A stretch of 64,000 bases of DNA, from contig NZ_AOGZ02000008.1 of the NCBI RefSeq assembly GCF_000332515.2, forward strand, positions 186,001 to 250,000, given 5' to 3'. This DNA is from Leptospira wolbachii serovar Codice str. CDC (GTDB taxonomy: Bacteria > Spirochaetota > Leptospiria > Leptospirales > Leptospiraceae). Positions within the stretch are counted from its first letter, which is position 1. The number at the start of each line of letters is the position of its first letter. A program made the translations under genes and the position numbers. The notes beneath the pieces are model-generated. The model was given only the letters and a program-made list of their open reading frames with translations, was not told the origin of the DNA and made no database searches. Of the stretch, positions 27,304 to 42,241 are shown piece by piece.

Positions 27304-27837
27304 ATGGCAAATCCATCTAAAATTGAAGCAGTATCAGAACTTAAGAGTCGTTTAGAAAAACGACCAAACTTTATTTTAGCGTCTTACAGCGGTTTAACTG
27401 TTGAAGATATGTCTAACCTTCGTGCGAAACTTCGCAAGGAAGGATCGGAGATGAAGGTAATTAAAAACAACCTTTTCCTCCGTGCATTAAAAGAGTCTTC
27501 TGAACATAAAAACAACTCCATTGATTTTGGAGATGTTTACAAAGGCCCTCTTGCAGCTATTTTCTCTCTGGATGCACTTCCAGCAGTAGCGAAAGTTTGT
27601 AAGGACTTTGCAAAAGATAAGAAGGAACTCGAAATTAGAACCGGCTATATGGACGGGGAAGTTTTGGGTAAATCCGGAGTAGAAGCGATTGCTGGACTTC
27701 CGTCCAAACAAGAACTTCTTGCGCAAATTGCTCGTGGGGTCAATGCTCCTGCAACGCAAATTGCTTCTGGAATCAATCAAATCATGGCATCATTGGCACG
27801 CGCCATCAATGCTGTAGCCGAGAAAAACGGCAATTAG
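27304..27837 (+). CDS. rplJ: 50S ribosomal protein L10
   Basis: A 177-residue L10 with [13 protein letters not shown] and [12 protein letters not shown] in the RNA-binding part and a helical C-terminus that binds L12 dimers. It forms the base of the stalk. It lies 12 bases after rplA. The L10-L12 complex often controls its own translation. Confidence 0.98.
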   Translation: MANPSKIEAVSELKSRLEKRPNFILASYSGLTVEDMSNLRAKLRKEGSEMKVIKNNLFLRALKESSEHKNNSIDFGDVYKGPLAAIFSLDALPAVAKVCKDFAKDKKELEIRTGYMDGEVLGKSGVEAIAGLPSKQELLAQIARGVNAPATQIASGINQIMASLARAINAVAEKNGN

Positions 27838-27873
27838 TAATCATAGTGATTAGTAGGATAAGGAGAATATAGG

Positions 27874-28254
27874 ATGTCTGTTGACGCGCTATTAGAACAA
27901 ATTGGAAGTCTTACACTAGTTCAGGCAGCTGATCTAGTGAAAAAGATGGAGGACAAATTCGGGATTTCTGCTGCTGCACCAGTTGCGGTAGCGGCGGTTG
28001 CGGGTGCAGGTGGTCCAGCTGCTGCTGAAGAGCCTGCTACTTTCAATATCATCTTGAAAGCACACGGTGACAAAAAGATCGACGTTATTAAACTCGTTCG
28101 CGAAATCACTGGTCTTGGATTGGCAGATGCGAAAACGCTTGTTGAAGCTGGTGGAAAATCAGTGAAAGACGGTGTTTCTAAAGACGAAGCTGCTGATATT
28201 AAGAAAAAACTCGAAGGTGTTGGGGCTCAAGTAGAAGTTGCTGCTGCCGGTTAA
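27874..28254 (+). CDS. rplL: 50S ribosomal protein L7/L12
   Basis: A 126-residue L12: N-terminal dimerisation helices, an Ala/Val/Gly-rich hinge (residues about 33-52), and the C-terminal domain with [20 protein letters not shown], which recruits translational GTPases. AAGGAG precedes the ATG. A terminator-like hairpin follows before rpoB. Confidence 0.98.
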   Translation: MSVDALLEQIGSLTLVQAADLVKKMEDKFGISAAAPVAVAAVAGAGGPAAAEEPATFNIILKAHGDKKIDVIKLVREITGLGLADAKTLVEAGGKSVKDGVSKDEAADIKKKLEGVGAQVEVAAAG

Positions 28255-28290
28255 TCGGTTGCCAATTTTTAAACCCATTCTTCAAAAATT

Positions 28291-28331
28291 TAGAGGCAGG
28301 GAGGCCGTAGGCGTCCCCACCTCTATTTTTT
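28291..28331 (+). terminator. Terminator/attenuator between rplL and rpoB
   Basis: TAGAGG (28291-28296) pairs with CCTCTA (28320-28325) and GGG (28299-28301) with CCC (28316-28318), followed by six Ts. No new promoter is obvious in the remaining 48 bases before rpoB, so partial read-through, as in the known E. coli rplL-rpoB attenuator, is the likely arrangement. Confidence 0.65.
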
Positions 28332-28379
28332 CGTTTATCATACCATCTATTATTTTGACGTCTCTAGGGAGAGTATTCC

Positions 28380-31300
28380 ATGCATACCCGAATGCAAATT
28401 AGAAACCGGGTAAATTTCGGTAAAATTACCGACCTCAATTTACTTCCTAATCTTATCTACGTACAGAAAAAATCCTTTGATTGGTTTCTCCAGTCGGAAG
28501 TGAAAGATCCGACGAAACGTTTGAACCAAGGGTTGGAAGCGGTATTTCGCGAATCCTTCCCCATCGAATCGCCAAACAACGATATGGTCATGGAATATGG
28601 CCATTATATCTTGGGAGAGCCGAAACGCGATCCACAAGAGTGCAAAGACACTGATTCTTCTTTTGCTGTTCCTTTAAAAGCAGTCATTCGACTCATTATT
28701 AAAGATACCGGAGAGATCCGGGAGCAAGTTGTCTACATGGGAGACCTTCCTGTGATGACAGACCACGGAACTTTCATCATCAATGGTGCGGAAAGGGTAG
28801 TGGTGAGCCAGTTGCATAGATCACCTGGTATTTTCTTTTCTTACGACCAAGTGCGAGATACTTTCTCCGCAAGGGTCATTCCTTACCGAGGTTCTTGGTT
28901 GGAATTCGAGATGGACAATAAGGGAATCCTTGTTGCGAAAATCGACCGTAAGAAAAAATTCCCAGCTACCTTACTTGTAAAAGCTATGGGTATGGGAACG
29001 AACGAAGAAGTGCTTCGTTTATTCTACGGATCTTCTAAAATGAAGATTGCGGGAGCGAATCCAAAGGACCTCAAACGTCTAATTGGTCGCCGAACCATCG
29101 CGGATATTATCAACATGGAAACCGGAGAGGTCATGCTCGATGCCGGTTCCAAAATTAATGAGGATAACATCTCCATCCTTCGTGAAATGAAGGTAAAAGA
29201 TGTGGATGTCATTGAATTTCCGAAAGGAAAAGACAACCCAGTTCTTATCAATTGTTTGGAAAAAGACGGTGTCAACGACTACGAAGACGCGGTTAAAAAA
29301 TTTCACACAATCATGAGACCAGGGGAACCTTCCACGATTGAAAATGCAGAAGGGGAACTCCGACGTCTCTTTTTCTCTCCTAAAACTTTTGATTTGGGAA
29401 TCGTTGGCCGTTACAAGATCAATAGTAAATTCGAATTCAATAATCCGAAAGACTTTGCTAAGGCAGAAGATCGAGTACTACGTAAATACGACATCATTGA
29501 AACAGTTCGTTACTTAGTGATGCTTATGTCAGAAGCGGAAAACTACTATCCGGATGATATTGACCACTTAGGAAACAGAAGGATCCGTTCTGTTGGTGAG
29601 CTTATTGCCAACCAATTGAAACTCGGATTTTCTCGGGTAGAACGAGTGATCAAAGAAAGAATGACAGTTCAGGAGCCGGAACAACAAACTCCTCAACTTT
29701 TAATTTCCATCAAACCGATCACAGCAGTCATCAATGAATTTTTTGGTTCCTCACAACTTTCTCAGTTTATGGACCAAACAAATCCACTCGCAGAACTTAC
29801 CCACAAACGTAGGTTAAACGCACTTGGACCTGGGGGACTTTCTCGTGACCGAGCAGGTTTCGAAGTTCGTGACGTTCATTATTCTCACTATGGCCGTATG
29901 TGCCCCATTGAAACACCGGAAGGTCCAAACATTGGTCTCATTCTTTCCATGTCTAGTTTTGCACGTGTGAACGACTACGGGTTTATTGAAACTCCTTACC
30001 GCCTTGTCAAAAACGGTAAAGTTCAAAAACAAGTCGAGTATCTCACTGCGGACAAAGAAGAATACCATTACATGGCACAGTCCAATTCGACTGTCGATGA
30101 TAAGGGTGAATTCACTTCCAAACTCATTTCCACTCGCCATAGAGGGGACTTTCCTTTCCGTAGCCCGGCAGAAATCCAATATATGGATTTGGCACCACTC
30201 CAAGTTGTGTCTGTGTCTACGGCTCTCATTCCGTTTTTGGAACATGATGATGCGAACCGCGCACTAATGGGTTCCAACATGCAACGCCAAGCAGTGCCAC
30301 TACTCACGGAAGAAGCTCCGTTTGTAGGAACTGGGATGGAAGCTCGTGCGGCTTATGACGCAGGGGTTTGTATCGTTGCGAAAAAAGACGGTGTAGTTTC
30401 TAAAGTAGATGCTACAGGTGTTTGGATCAAAGAAGACCAATCTAAAGAGATCGTTCATTACCCACTCATTAAATTCAAAAAAACCAACCAAGGAACTTGT
30501 TTTAACCAAAAACCAAACGTGGCTATGTTACACACGACCACTGGCGGAAAGGTTAGTAAAGTATCCAAGGAACGAGTGGAACTCACTTCTCCCAACGGGG
30601 AGAAAGAAATCCACGAACTTTTCCATTCGGAAGAAGTTCAGTTTGTGGCCGTTGTAAAAGAAGGCCAAGACTTAGGAATTGGAACACCAGTTGCGGGACA
30701 AATCATCAAAGGGGAAAAATACGGTGACTTTGGTCAGATCCTACAAAAAGGAACTGTCCTTGCCAACGGTCCATCCACTGACGCTGGTTATTTGGCTCTA
30801 GGCCGAAACGTACTCGTTGCCTTTATGCCATGGGAAGGTTACAACTTTGAGGATGCGATTCTAATCTCGGAACGAATCATCAAAGACGATGTTTTCTCTT
30901 CGATCCATATTGAAGAATTCGAAATCCAAGCGCGGGAAACCAAACTCGGACAAGAACAAATCACTCGTGATATTCCAAACCTTTCGGACAAAGCGTTCCG
31001 TGATTTGGATGAGTCCGGTGTGATCCGTGTGGGTGCGGAAGTAAAACCAGGAGACATCCTTGTGGGTATGGTAACCCCTAAGGGTGAAACCGACCTCACT
31101 CCAGAATACAAACTTTTACACTCCATTTTTGGAGAGAAGGCGAAAGAAGTTAGGGATTCCTCACTTCGTATGCCAAACGGTTTCGAAGGAACTGTCATCG
31201 ATATCAAACGTTATTCCCGCGAAACTGGCGATGAACTCGCTGCTGGCGTGGAAGAAATGGTGAAAGTCTATGTAGCTCGTAAACGTAAACTCCTCGTGGG

Positions 31301-32066
31301 TGATAAGATGGCGGGACGACATGGAAACAAAGGGGTCGTGGCTCGAGTGATGGCACAAGAAGATATGCCATACATGGAAGACGGATCTCCTGTAGGTATC
31401 GTGTTAAACCCGCTCGGAGTTCCTTCACGGATGAACCTCGGTCAGATCTTTGAAACCCAACTTGGGTTTGCTGCGAAAAAACTGGGTATCAATTTTGAAA
31501 CACCAGTATTTGACGGAGCGACTGAAGGTGACGTAAACGAGTTCTGCAAAAAAGCGGGATTACCAGGAAACAGCAAATTTCAGTTATACGACGGAAGAAC
31601 GGGCGAAAAATTCATCAACCAAGTATTCTGCGGTTATATCTACATGTTGAAACTGGCTCACTTGGTGGATGATAAAATTCACGCAAGATCTACCGGACCT
31701 TACTCACTTGTTACGCAACAACCACTTGGTGGTAAGGCGCAGTTCGGGGGACAAAGGTTGGGTGAGATGGAAGTTTGGGCTCTGGAAGCTTATGGTGCCT
31801 CACACACCTTACAAGAGTTACTTACCATCAAGTCAGATGATATGCTCGGACGTGCAAGAATTTACGAAGCAATTGTCAAAGGAATCCACTCGATCAAACC
31901 GGGAATTCCAGAATCATTCAACGTTCTTGTGCAAGAACTCCGAGGACTCGCTCTTGATATCATTATCAAAGACTCCGAAGGATTGGAAGTGGATATCTCT
32001 GATTACGAAGATGAATTCTCGAAGAACAAAAAGAAAATCAAGTTCGAGACCATTGAAAACGTTTAG
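28380..32066 (+). CDS. rpoB: DNA-directed RNA polymerase subunit beta
   Basis: A 1228-residue beta subunit. AGGGAGAG sits 6 bases before the ATG. The rifampicin pocket (residues 456-482) reads [15 protein letters not shown] then [12 protein letters not shown]. Asp and His are as in sensitive species, but Asn480 occupies the position of E. coli Ser531, as known for spirochaetes with intrinsic rifampicin resistance. Further conserved segments are [25 protein letters not shown] and [12 protein letters not shown]. The C-terminus is complete. rpoC starts 14 bases downstream. Confidence 0.99.
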   Translation: MHTRMQIRNRVNFGKITDLNLLPNLIYVQKKSFDWFLQSEVKDPTKRLNQGLEAVFRESFPIESPNNDMVMEYGHYILGEPKRDPQECKDTDSSFAVPLKAVIRLIIKDTGEIREQVVYMGDLPVMTDHGTFIINGAERVVVSQLHRSPGIFFSYDQVRDTFSARVIPYRGSWLEFEMDNKGILVAKIDRKKKFPATLLVKAMGMGTNEEVLRLFYGSSKMKIAGANPKDLKRLIGRRTIADIINMETGEVMLDAGSKINEDNISILREMKVKDVDVIEFPKGKDNPVLINCLEKDGVNDYEDAVKKFHTIMRPGEPSTIENAEGELRRLFFSPKTFDLGIVGRYKINSKFEFNNPKDFAKAEDRVLRKYDIIETVRYLVMLMSEAENYYPDDIDHLGNRRIRSVGELIANQLKLGFSRVERVIKERMTVQEPEQQTPQLLISIKPITAVINEFFGSSQLSQFMDQTNPLAELTHKRRLNALGPGGLSRDRAGFEVRDVHYSHYGRMCPIETPEGPNIGLILSMSSFARVNDYGFIETPYRLVKNGKVQKQVEYLTADKEEYHYMAQSNSTVDDKGEFTSKLISTRHRGDFPFRSPAEIQYMDLAPLQVVSVSTALIPFLEHDDANRALMGSNMQRQAVPLLTEEAPFVGTGMEARAAYDAGVCIVAKKDGVVSKVDATGVWIKEDQSKEIVHYPLIKFKKTNQGTCFNQKPNVAMLHTTTGGKVSKVSKERVELTSPNGEKEIHELFHSEEVQFVAVVKEGQDLGIGTPVAGQIIKGEKYGDFGQILQKGTVLANGPSTDAGYLALGRNVLVAFMPWEGYNFEDAILISERIIKDDVFSSIHIEEFEIQARETKLGQEQITRDIPNLSDKAFRDLDESGVIRVGAEVKPGDILVGMVTPKGETDLTPEYKLLHSIFGEKAKEVRDSSLRMPNGFEGTVIDIKRYSRETGDELAAGVEEMVKVYVARKRKLLVGDKMAGRHGNKGVVARVMAQEDMPYMEDGSPVGIVLNPLGVPSRMNLGQIFETQLGFAAKKLGINFETPVFDGATEGDVNEFCKKAGLPGNSKFQLYDGRTGEKFINQVFCGYIYMLKLAHLVDDKIHARSTGPYSLVTQQPLGGKAQFGGQRLGEMEVWALEAYGASHTLQELLTIKSDDMLGRARIYEAIVKGIHSIKPGIPESFNVLVQELRGLALDIIIKDSEGLEVDISDYEDEFSKNKKKIKFETIENV

Positions 32067-32080
32067 GGAAGGGAAAAAGT

Positions 32081-36373
<4,293 letters not shown>

Positions 36374-36382
36374 ATCCGAACC

Positions 36383-36490
36383 TTTTGTCCTTAGAAGCTT
36401 ACTTTTAGAGAGTTTCTAGGGACAAAATCATGTTTTCGTTTACAAAATGTCCCTATCTGGAATTTTGGACGAAAACGTCATTATTTTTTT
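36383..36490 (+). terminator. Tandem hairpins after rpoC, terminator with possible alternative fold
   Basis: First hairpin: TTTTGTCCTTAGAA (36383-36396) with TTCTAGGGACAAAA (36414-36427), 14 bp with one G-T pair. Second, composite hairpin: 36430-36439 with 36469-36478, 36443-36448 with 36462-36467, and 36450-36452 with 36459-36461, followed by CATTA and seven Ts, as in an intrinsic terminator. An alternative pairing of 36417-36424 with 36448-36455 (8 bp) would break both. No protein gene fits in this 146-base gap. Confidence 0.65.
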
Positions 36491-36519
36491 AAAGACAGAG
36501 AAGTAGAAGAAGGAATCGA

Positions 36520-36894
36520 ATGCCTACAATTAACCAGCTCATCCGTAAAGGAAGAGAAGACCAAAAGAAAAGAACTAAATCTCCTGCCCTAAAAGCATGC
36601 CCACAAAGACGTGGAGTTTGCACACGGGTAATGACCTTTACTCCCAAAAAACCGAACTCTGCCCTTCGTAAAGTAGCAAGGGTTCGCCTTACTACAGGAA
36701 TTGAAGTCACAGCTTACATTCCAGGGGAAGGACACAACCTCCAAGAACACAACGTGGTTCTCATCCGTGGAGGAAGGGTAAAAGACTTACCAGGGGTTCG
36801 TTATCATATCATTCGTGGAACACTGGATACACTCGGTGTGGACAAACGTCGTAAAGGACGTTCTAAATACGGCGCTAAGCGTCCTAAAGCTTAA
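36520..36894 (+). CDS. rpsL: 30S ribosomal protein S12
   Basis: A 124-residue S12 with [21 protein letters not shown] and [11 protein letters not shown], both intact and of the streptomycin-sensitive type (Lys at the two usual resistance positions). AAGGA precedes the ATG. It follows the rpoC hairpins, so rpsL-rpsG may be a separately initiated or read-through unit. Confidence 0.98.
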   Translation: MPTINQLIRKGREDQKKRTKSPALKACPQRRGVCTRVMTFTPKKPNSALRKVARVRLTTGIEVTAYIPGEGHNLQEHNVVLIRGGRVKDLPGVRYHIIRGTLDTLGVDKRRKGRSKYGAKRPKA

Positions 36895-36907
36895 TCGGAG
36901 AAAGTAG

Positions 36908-37381
36908 ATGTCTAGAAGAAGAGGAAAAGTTGAACCACGCCACATCGAAGGCGATCCTAAATACAACGACAAAGTGATTTCTAAATTTATCAACTGCCTA
37001 ATGGTAGATGGTAAAAAAAGTGTCGCCGAAGCTGTGTTCTACGAAGCTTTAGAAGTAATTGCGAAAAAAACTGGCCAAGACCCTTTTGCCGTTTTCCAAG
37101 AAGCTTTGGAAAACGCGAAACCACAAGTGGAAGTAAAATCCCGCCGAGTGGGTGGTGTCACTTACCAAGTTCCTATTGAAGTTCGTCCAGAAAGACGACT
37201 TGCTCTTGGAATCAGATGGCTCATTCGTTACAGCCGTGGCAGAAACGAAAAATCTATGAAGAACAAATTGGCTGCAGAATTTATGGAAGCGCAAAAAGGC
37301 ACTGGATCTGCGATCAAGAAAAAAGAAGATATCAGAAAGATGGCAGATGCCAACAAGGCTTTCTCCCACTACCGCTGGTAA
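36908..37381 (+). CDS. rpsG: 30S ribosomal protein S7
   Basis: A 157-residue S7 that nucleates the 30S head. It has MSRRRGKVEPR, FINCLMVDGKK, VGGVTYQVP and an ALGIRWLIRYSRGR segment. It lies 13 bases after rpsL. A clear terminator follows, so the downstream EF-G-like gene is not simply the third gene of a str operon. Confidence 0.98.
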   Translation: MSRRRGKVEPRHIEGDPKYNDKVISKFINCLMVDGKKSVAEAVFYEALEVIAKKTGQDPFAVFQEALENAKPQVEVKSRRVGGVTYQVPIEVRPERRLALGIRWLIRYSRGRNEKSMKNKLAAEFMEAQKGTGSAIKKKEDIRKMADANKAFSHYRW

Positions 37382-37410
37382 TCCCTACCATTCGATTCCA
37401 AATATTGACA

Positions 37411-37436
37411 AGCCAGGTGATCTACCTGGCTTTTTT
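37411..37436 (+). terminator. Rho-independent terminator after rpsG
   Basis: AGCCAGGT (37411-37418) and ACCTGGCT (37424-37431) form a perfect 8-bp stem with a 5-base loop, followed directly by a run of Ts. It is 30 bases after the rpsG stop. Confidence 0.9.
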
Positions 37437-37463
37437 ATTTTCTCGTGATCGTAATACAAACTT

Positions 37464-39383
37464 ATGAGCTACCGAACTGTTGGAATATTTGCCCATATCG
37501 ATTCAGGGAAAACAACTCTCACGGAACGAATTTTGTTCGAAGCGGGGAAAATCTCTGCCGTCGGTTCCATTGAAGATGGAAACACGGAATCCGATAGTTT
37601 GCAGGAAGAAATCGAAAGGGGAATCTCCATTCGGACTACCTTCCATACCATTCCTTGGAAAACTACCTTTGGTGAATTCCAGATCCAAATTGTAGACACT
37701 CCGGGGCATATAGACTTTCGAAACCAAGTCACTGACCTTTTGCCGGCGATGGAAACTGCCATTGTAGTTTTGGAAGCAGGATCCGTAGTACAATCCCAAG
37801 CACGTCTTGTGATCGAGGAACTGCTGTTGGCAAAGGTTCCTATGGTTTTCTTTATTAATAAACTCGATCGGTTTGGTGAGGACTATCTAGATACGCTCGT
37901 TTCTTTGGAAGAAATCCTAAAAGGAGCCCCGGTTTGTCTTTTTCAAAAAAATGAATCGGGAAAGATGGACTACTATCTGGGGGCATCGGAACTCTTTCCG
38001 AAATCAGTAAAAGAGGAGCTGATGGCATGGGACGATGAACTAGTTTTATCTTCCTGGAATGACCCTTCGGGCCAAACTGACTTTTCTAAGATTGGGCTGC
38101 GCACGGGACCGAAGGAGGCGAAACTCTATCCAGTTTATGGTGGTTCTGCCAAAACGGGGGAAGGGGTTCGAGAACTTCTGGATCTTGTTCTTTGGACGGA
38201 GCCGAAATCTCCGTTACCCGAGGAAGGGATTCCCCTTTTGGTTCTCTCGAGGAGGACGGACGAAGAGTTAGGACGGTATTCCGTGGTCTATCCAAACATT
38301 GATACCACAGTCGCACTGCTAAACGCCCTTGCCAAAAAAACAAGAGATCCGTCTGTGATTCCGTCTTTCTTTTCAGAAAACGGATTTTCGTTTGTGGACC
38401 CAGAGACCTTAGAACCAATCTCTACCTTGCAGCAAGGAAAACTTGTTTTGTTAAAAGAGAACTCTGGCCTAATTTCTTATCCCGGGCAGGCTTTACGATT
38501 TCGATCCAACAAAGACGAGCTAGCTGATTCCAATCTCTCCCTTCGGATTCCTAGTCCCTTCTCTGTCGTGATCGAACCGGAACATTCTGGAGATAAGGAG
38601 TTTTGGTTATGTCGCTTGGAGGAGCTTGTTTGGGAAGATCCAGGATACCAACTCCAAAACAAGGAAGATACCGGACAATTGGTACTCCTGGGAAGAGGGG
38701 AGCTACATTTAGAGATCGGAATCCGCAGAATTCGAGAGAGAACTGAAAAAAAACTCAATTTCAGTTCGATAAACATTGCCAAAATAGAGCTTCTAAAAAA
38801 AATGTCTCATAAGGTTGCCCTAGAGCATCGTGCCTTTGAAGACCAAAAGTCAAGCGGCGCGCTCATCGCAGTCCTGGAAGATACTGCCGACTTTTCGAAG
38901 CAAATTGCCTTCGAGGTAAGTCTTCCGGAAGAAGTAAAAAATTCGATAGAAACATCCTTTCAGGAAGCCTGCTTACACGGGTTTTACGGTCAGGAAGTTG
39001 CCGGTCTCAAATTGCGTATTCTCTCCTATGAGATGCCAACAGGAGATTTGCATACCACTTTAACGTTATTGAAAGTAGCGATACTTGCGGGCGTAAAGGA
39101 ATTGTTTCCTTCAAACACATACTTGGTCGGACCCCTCACGGAAGTAGATGTGATGGTGGACGCAGACCACTTAGGTGTAGTTCTTTCTGATCTAAGTCGC
39201 AGAAATGCCAAGGTGGTATCCATCGAGGAAGCTGTGGCAGGGAAGAGTCACTTAAAAGCCAATGCACCGGCCCAAAACCTGCTTGGCTTTTCAGGGGCTC
39301 TTAGAAACATGACCAAAGGGATTGGCATTTCTTGGGAAAGGACTGCTTTTACCTCTGAATTTTATGCAGTTTTAAAGGAGTAA
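37464..39383 (+). CDS. Divergent EF-G-like translational GTPase
   Basis: A 639-residue EF-G-fold GTPase. G1 is AHIDSGKT (residues 10-17), G2 RGISIRTT, G3 DTPGH (78-82), G4 NKLD (132-135), G5 SAK (228-230). Domain III keeps LGRGELHLEIGIRRIRERT, and domain V keeps SDLSRRNAKV and a GFSGALRNMTKG element. Domain II is poorly conserved, and the protein is about 60 residues shorter than canonical EF-G, near the length of TetM-type ribosomal protection proteins. It occupies the fusA slot between rpsG and tuf, after a terminator. It may be a specialised EF-G (recycling or protection). I do not call it fusA. Confidence 0.8.
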   Translation: MSYRTVGIFAHIDSGKTTLTERILFEAGKISAVGSIEDGNTESDSLQEEIERGISIRTTFHTIPWKTTFGEFQIQIVDTPGHIDFRNQVTDLLPAMETAIVVLEAGSVVQSQARLVIEELLLAKVPMVFFINKLDRFGEDYLDTLVSLEEILKGAPVCLFQKNESGKMDYYLGASELFPKSVKEELMAWDDELVLSSWNDPSGQTDFSKIGLRTGPKEAKLYPVYGGSAKTGEGVRELLDLVLWTEPKSPLPEEGIPLLVLSRRTDEELGRYSVVYPNIDTTVALLNALAKKTRDPSVIPSFFSENGFSFVDPETLEPISTLQQGKLVLLKENSGLISYPGQALRFRSNKDELADSNLSLRIPSPFSVVIEPEHSGDKEFWLCRLEELVWEDPGYQLQNKEDTGQLVLLGRGELHLEIGIRRIRERTEKKLNFSSINIAKIELLKKMSHKVALEHRAFEDQKSSGALIAVLEDTADFSKQIAFEVSLPEEVKNSIETSFQEACLHGFYGQEVAGLKLRILSYEMPTGDLHTTLTLLKVAILAGVKELFPSNTYLVGPLTEVDVMVDADHLGVVLSDLSRRNAKVVSIEEAVAGKSHLKANAPAQNLLGFSGALRNMTKGIGISWERTAFTSEFYAVLKE

Positions 39384-39432
39384 AGAACCGAGGATCGGGT
39401 CTTGCACCACGATTGAGGAGTAGATTCTAACA

Positions 39433-40638
39433 ATGGCTAAAGAAAAATTTGACCGTTCAAAACCACACTTAAACATCGGAACAATTGGTCACGTTGACCA
39501 CGGTAAAACAACCCTGACCGCAGCGATCACAACAACGCTTGCCAAGTTAGTGGGTGGAAAAAACAAAGCGATTGCTTACGACCAAATCGACAACGCGCCC
39601 GAAGAAAAGGCTCGTGGGATTACTATTGCAACGTCTCACCAGGAGTATGAAACTCCTAACCGTCACTACGCACACGTAGATTGCCCGGGACACGCGGACT
39701 ATGTTAAAAACATGATTACTGGTGCTGCTCAGATGGACGCTGCGATTCTCGTAGTATCTGCAACTGACGGTGCTATGCCACAAACTAAAGAACACATCCT
39801 TCTTGCTCGCCAAGTAGGGGTTCCTTACATCGTGGTTTACCTAAACAAAGCGGACATGCTTGCTGCTGATGAAAGAGACGATATGGTGGAGATGGTTAAA
39901 GAGGAAATCAAAGACCTTCTTAACAAATACAACTTCCCTGGTGATAAAACACCTTTCATCTCCGGTTCTGCATTAAAAGCACTTGAAGGTGAAGATTCTG
40001 ACCTAGGTATGAAATCCATTATTAAACTAATGGAAGCAGTTGATACTTACGTTCCAAACCCTACACGTATCGTTGATAAACCTTTCCTAATGCCAGTTGA
40101 GGACGTATTCTCAATCACTGGTCGTGGAACTGTTGCAACTGGTCGTGTTGAGCAAGGTGTTCTTAAGATCAACGATGAGATCGAGATTGTTGGTATTCGT
40201 GATACTACAAAATCAGTTGTTACTGGTATTGAAATGTTCCGTAAACTACTCGATCAAGCAGAAGCTGGAGACAACATTGGTGCTCTTCTTCGCGGAACTA
40301 AAAAAGAAGACATCGAAAGAGGTCAAGTTCTTGCGAAACCAGGAACTATCACTCCACACAGAAAATTTAAAGCGGAAGTTTACGTTCTTACTAAAGACGA
40401 AGGTGGACGTCATACTCCATTCTTTAACAACTACCGTCCTCAATTCTATTTCAGAACTACAGACATCACTGGTGTTTGTAACCTTCCTGGTGGAATGGAG
40501 ATGGTTATGCCGGGAGATAACGTTACGATGTCTATCGAACTTATCCACCCGATCGCTATGGACCAAGGTTTGAAGTTCGCTATCCGTGAGGGTGGAAGAA
40601 CGATTGGTTCTGGTGTTGTTGCGGAGATCGTCGAGTAA
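39433..40638 (+). CDS. tuf: Elongation factor Tu
   Basis: A 401-residue EF-Tu that delivers aminoacyl-tRNA to the ribosome. P-loop GHVDHGKT is at 19-26; [14 protein letters not shown] is switch I, DCPGH switch II, NKAD the guanine site (E. coli has NKCD). GAGGAG lies 12 bases before the ATG. rpsJ begins 4 bases after the stop, so tuf heads the S10 transcription unit. Confidence 0.99.
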   Translation: MAKEKFDRSKPHLNIGTIGHVDHGKTTLTAAITTTLAKLVGGKNKAIAYDQIDNAPEEKARGITIATSHQEYETPNRHYAHVDCPGHADYVKNMITGAAQMDAAILVVSATDGAMPQTKEHILLARQVGVPYIVVYLNKADMLAADERDDMVEMVKEEIKDLLNKYNFPGDKTPFISGSALKALEGEDSDLGMKSIIKLMEAVDTYVPNPTRIVDKPFLMPVEDVFSITGRGTVATGRVEQGVLKINDEIEIVGIRDTTKSVVTGIEMFRKLLDQAEAGDNIGALLRGTKKEDIERGQVLAKPGTITPHRKFKAEVYVLTKDEGGRHTPFFNNYRPQFYFRTTDITGVCNLPGGMEMVMPGDNVTMSIELIHPIAMDQGLKFAIREGGRTIGSGVVAEIVE

Positions 40639-40642
40639 TACA

Positions 40643-40951
40643 ATGGCTGGACAAAGAATTCGCGTTAAGTTAAAAGCTTTCGATCATCGGTTGATTGACC
40701 AATCAACCTTTAAGATCGTTGCGACTGCGAAGAGGACCGGGGCTACTGTCTCCGGTCCAATCCCGCTTCCAACGAAAAAAGAAATCTACACGGTATTACG
40801 TTCTCCGCACGTGAATAAAAAAGCTAGAGAACAATTTGAAATGAGAACTCACAAGAGACTCATCGATATTTTAAATACGAATGAAGATACGGTAGAAGCC
40901 CTGATGAAGCTTCAACTCCCTGCTGGAGTTTCCGTAGATATTAAATCCTAA
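40643..40951 (+). CDS. rpsJ: 30S ribosomal protein S10
   Basis: A 102-residue S10 starting [15 protein letters not shown]. The frame is open upstream to 40586 inside tuf, but the ATG at 40643 gives the normal family length and start. S10 is also NusE, the NusG/NusB partner in antitermination. It has [25 protein letters not shown] split over the family's central loop. No strong ribosome site precedes it, consistent with coupling to tuf. Confidence 0.96.
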   Translation: MAGQRIRVKLKAFDHRLIDQSTFKIVATAKRTGATVSGPIPLPTKKEIYTVLRSPHVNKKAREQFEMRTHKRLIDILNTNEDTVEALMKLQLPAGVSVDIKS

Positions 40952-40962
40952 GGATAGGATCC

Positions 40963-41586
40963 ATGGCTAAAGGTTTAATCGGCGAAAAATTGGGCATGGC
41001 CCACATATTCAATAACGAAGGTAAGATGGTTACTGTAACCGTTTTACGCGTGGGTCCTTGTTTTGTGTCCCAGGTAAAAACATCTGCGAACGACGGTTAT
41101 GAAGCCGTTCAACTAGCATTTGGTGATGCCAAGGAAAAACACATGACGAAGGCCGAAGTTGGACACATAAAAAAAGCAAACATTGCTGCTCCGAAAAAAA
41201 CTCTGATTGAATTCAAAGGTTTTGAAGACGTAGCGGTTGGCGCAGAAGTAAAACTGGCTGATGTATTTGCTTTGAACGACACGGTGAAAGTAACCGGAAC
41301 TTCCAAGGGTAAGGGAACTCAAGGTGTTGTAAAACGCCATGGATTTGCTGGTGGACCTGCAGGACACGGTTCTAGGTTTCAAAGACACCCTGGTTCTATT
41401 GGTTCCAACACAACTCCTGGACGTGTGTTCAAGGGTTTGAAGATGGGTGGAAGAATGGGTTCTGAACAGAGCACCGTTCGTAACTTGAAAGTAGTAAAAA
41501 TTGATGCAGATTCCAATTTGGTTTTTGTATCCGGTCCGGTTCCAGGAAGAGAACGCGGTATCGTTACGATAGAAAAAATCGGATAG
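40963..41586 (+). CDS. rplC: 50S ribosomal protein L3
   Basis: A 207-residue L3 with [33 protein letters not shown] and the extended [12 protein letters not shown] loop that reaches the peptidyl-transferase centre. It starts 11 bases after rpsJ, in the standard S10 order. Confidence 0.98.
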   Translation: MAKGLIGEKLGMAHIFNNEGKMVTVTVLRVGPCFVSQVKTSANDGYEAVQLAFGDAKEKHMTKAEVGHIKKANIAAPKKTLIEFKGFEDVAVGAEVKLADVFALNDTVKVTGTSKGKGTQGVVKRHGFAGGPAGHGSRFQRHPGSIGSNTTPGRVFKGLKMGGRMGSEQSTVRNLKVVKIDADSNLVFVSGPVPGRERGIVTIEKIG

Positions 41587-41601
41587 ATAGATAGGTAGAA
41601 C

Positions 41602-42237
41602 ATGAAAGCGCGTAAATACAATAAAGAAGGCGTATTCGTAAGCGAAGTTGAACTTCCGGCAGAACTTTTTGCTACCGGCATTTCGCTTGGAGCCATCTAT
41701 GATGCGGTAAAAGCTGAAAATGCGAACAATAGACAAGGAACACATTCTACTAAGGATCGTTCTGAAGTTCGCGGTGGGGGAATCAAACCTTGGGCTCAAA
41801 AAGGAACTGGTCGCGCACGACAAGGTTCCATCAGAGCACCTCATTTCGTTGGTGGTGGTATCATTCATGGACCAAAACCAAGAGATTATTCCTCTAACTT
41901 GTCACGCAGCGTAAAGAAAAAGGCTGTTCTCTCCATCCTTAACAAAAAGGCAGAAGAAAACAGAATCGCGATCATAGAAGACGTAGAACCTTCTTCTTAC
42001 TCCACGAAATCCATCTACAACATTTTGAAGAACATGGAAATCGCAGAGAAGGGTAACGTGGGTATTGTGGTAGCTGGTGAAAACCAATTCCTCAAAAAAT
42101 CCACTCGCAATATAGAGAACCTCAAATATGTGAACAGCAAACGAGTCGTTTGCCGAGACATCCTCTATAATAACAATTTAGTAATCTCTGAAAGCGCTTT
42201 GAAAGAGCTTCAGGCACAGTATTCTAAGAAAGGATAA
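41602..42237 (+). CDS. rplD: 50S ribosomal protein L4
   Basis: A 211-residue L4. The exit-tunnel loop reads [19 protein letters not shown] and [17 protein letters not shown]. In enteric bacteria L4 represses the S10 operon; whether it does here cannot be seen. It lies 15 bases after rplC. Confidence 0.98.
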   Translation: MKARKYNKEGVFVSEVELPAELFATGISLGAIYDAVKAENANNRQGTHSTKDRSEVRGGGIKPWAQKGTGRARQGSIRAPHFVGGGIIHGPKPRDYSSNLSRSVKKKAVLSILNKKAEENRIAIIEDVEPSSYSTKSIYNILKNMEIAEKGNVGIVVAGENQFLKKSTRNIENLKYVNSKRVVCRDILYNNNLVISESALKELQAQYSKKG

Positions 42238-42241
42238 GACA

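Noticed and set aside
30000..31500. Several antisense frames of 60-140 codons within rpoB and rpoC
   Set aside because: They arise from the codon bias of highly conserved genes, and none has a promoter or ribosome site that I can see.
37464..39383. Calling the EF-G-like gene a tetracycline resistance (TetM) gene because of its 639-residue length
   Set aside because: The length matches, but the key loops of ribosomal protection proteins are not clearly present and it sits in a housekeeping locus. EF-G-like is the supportable limit.
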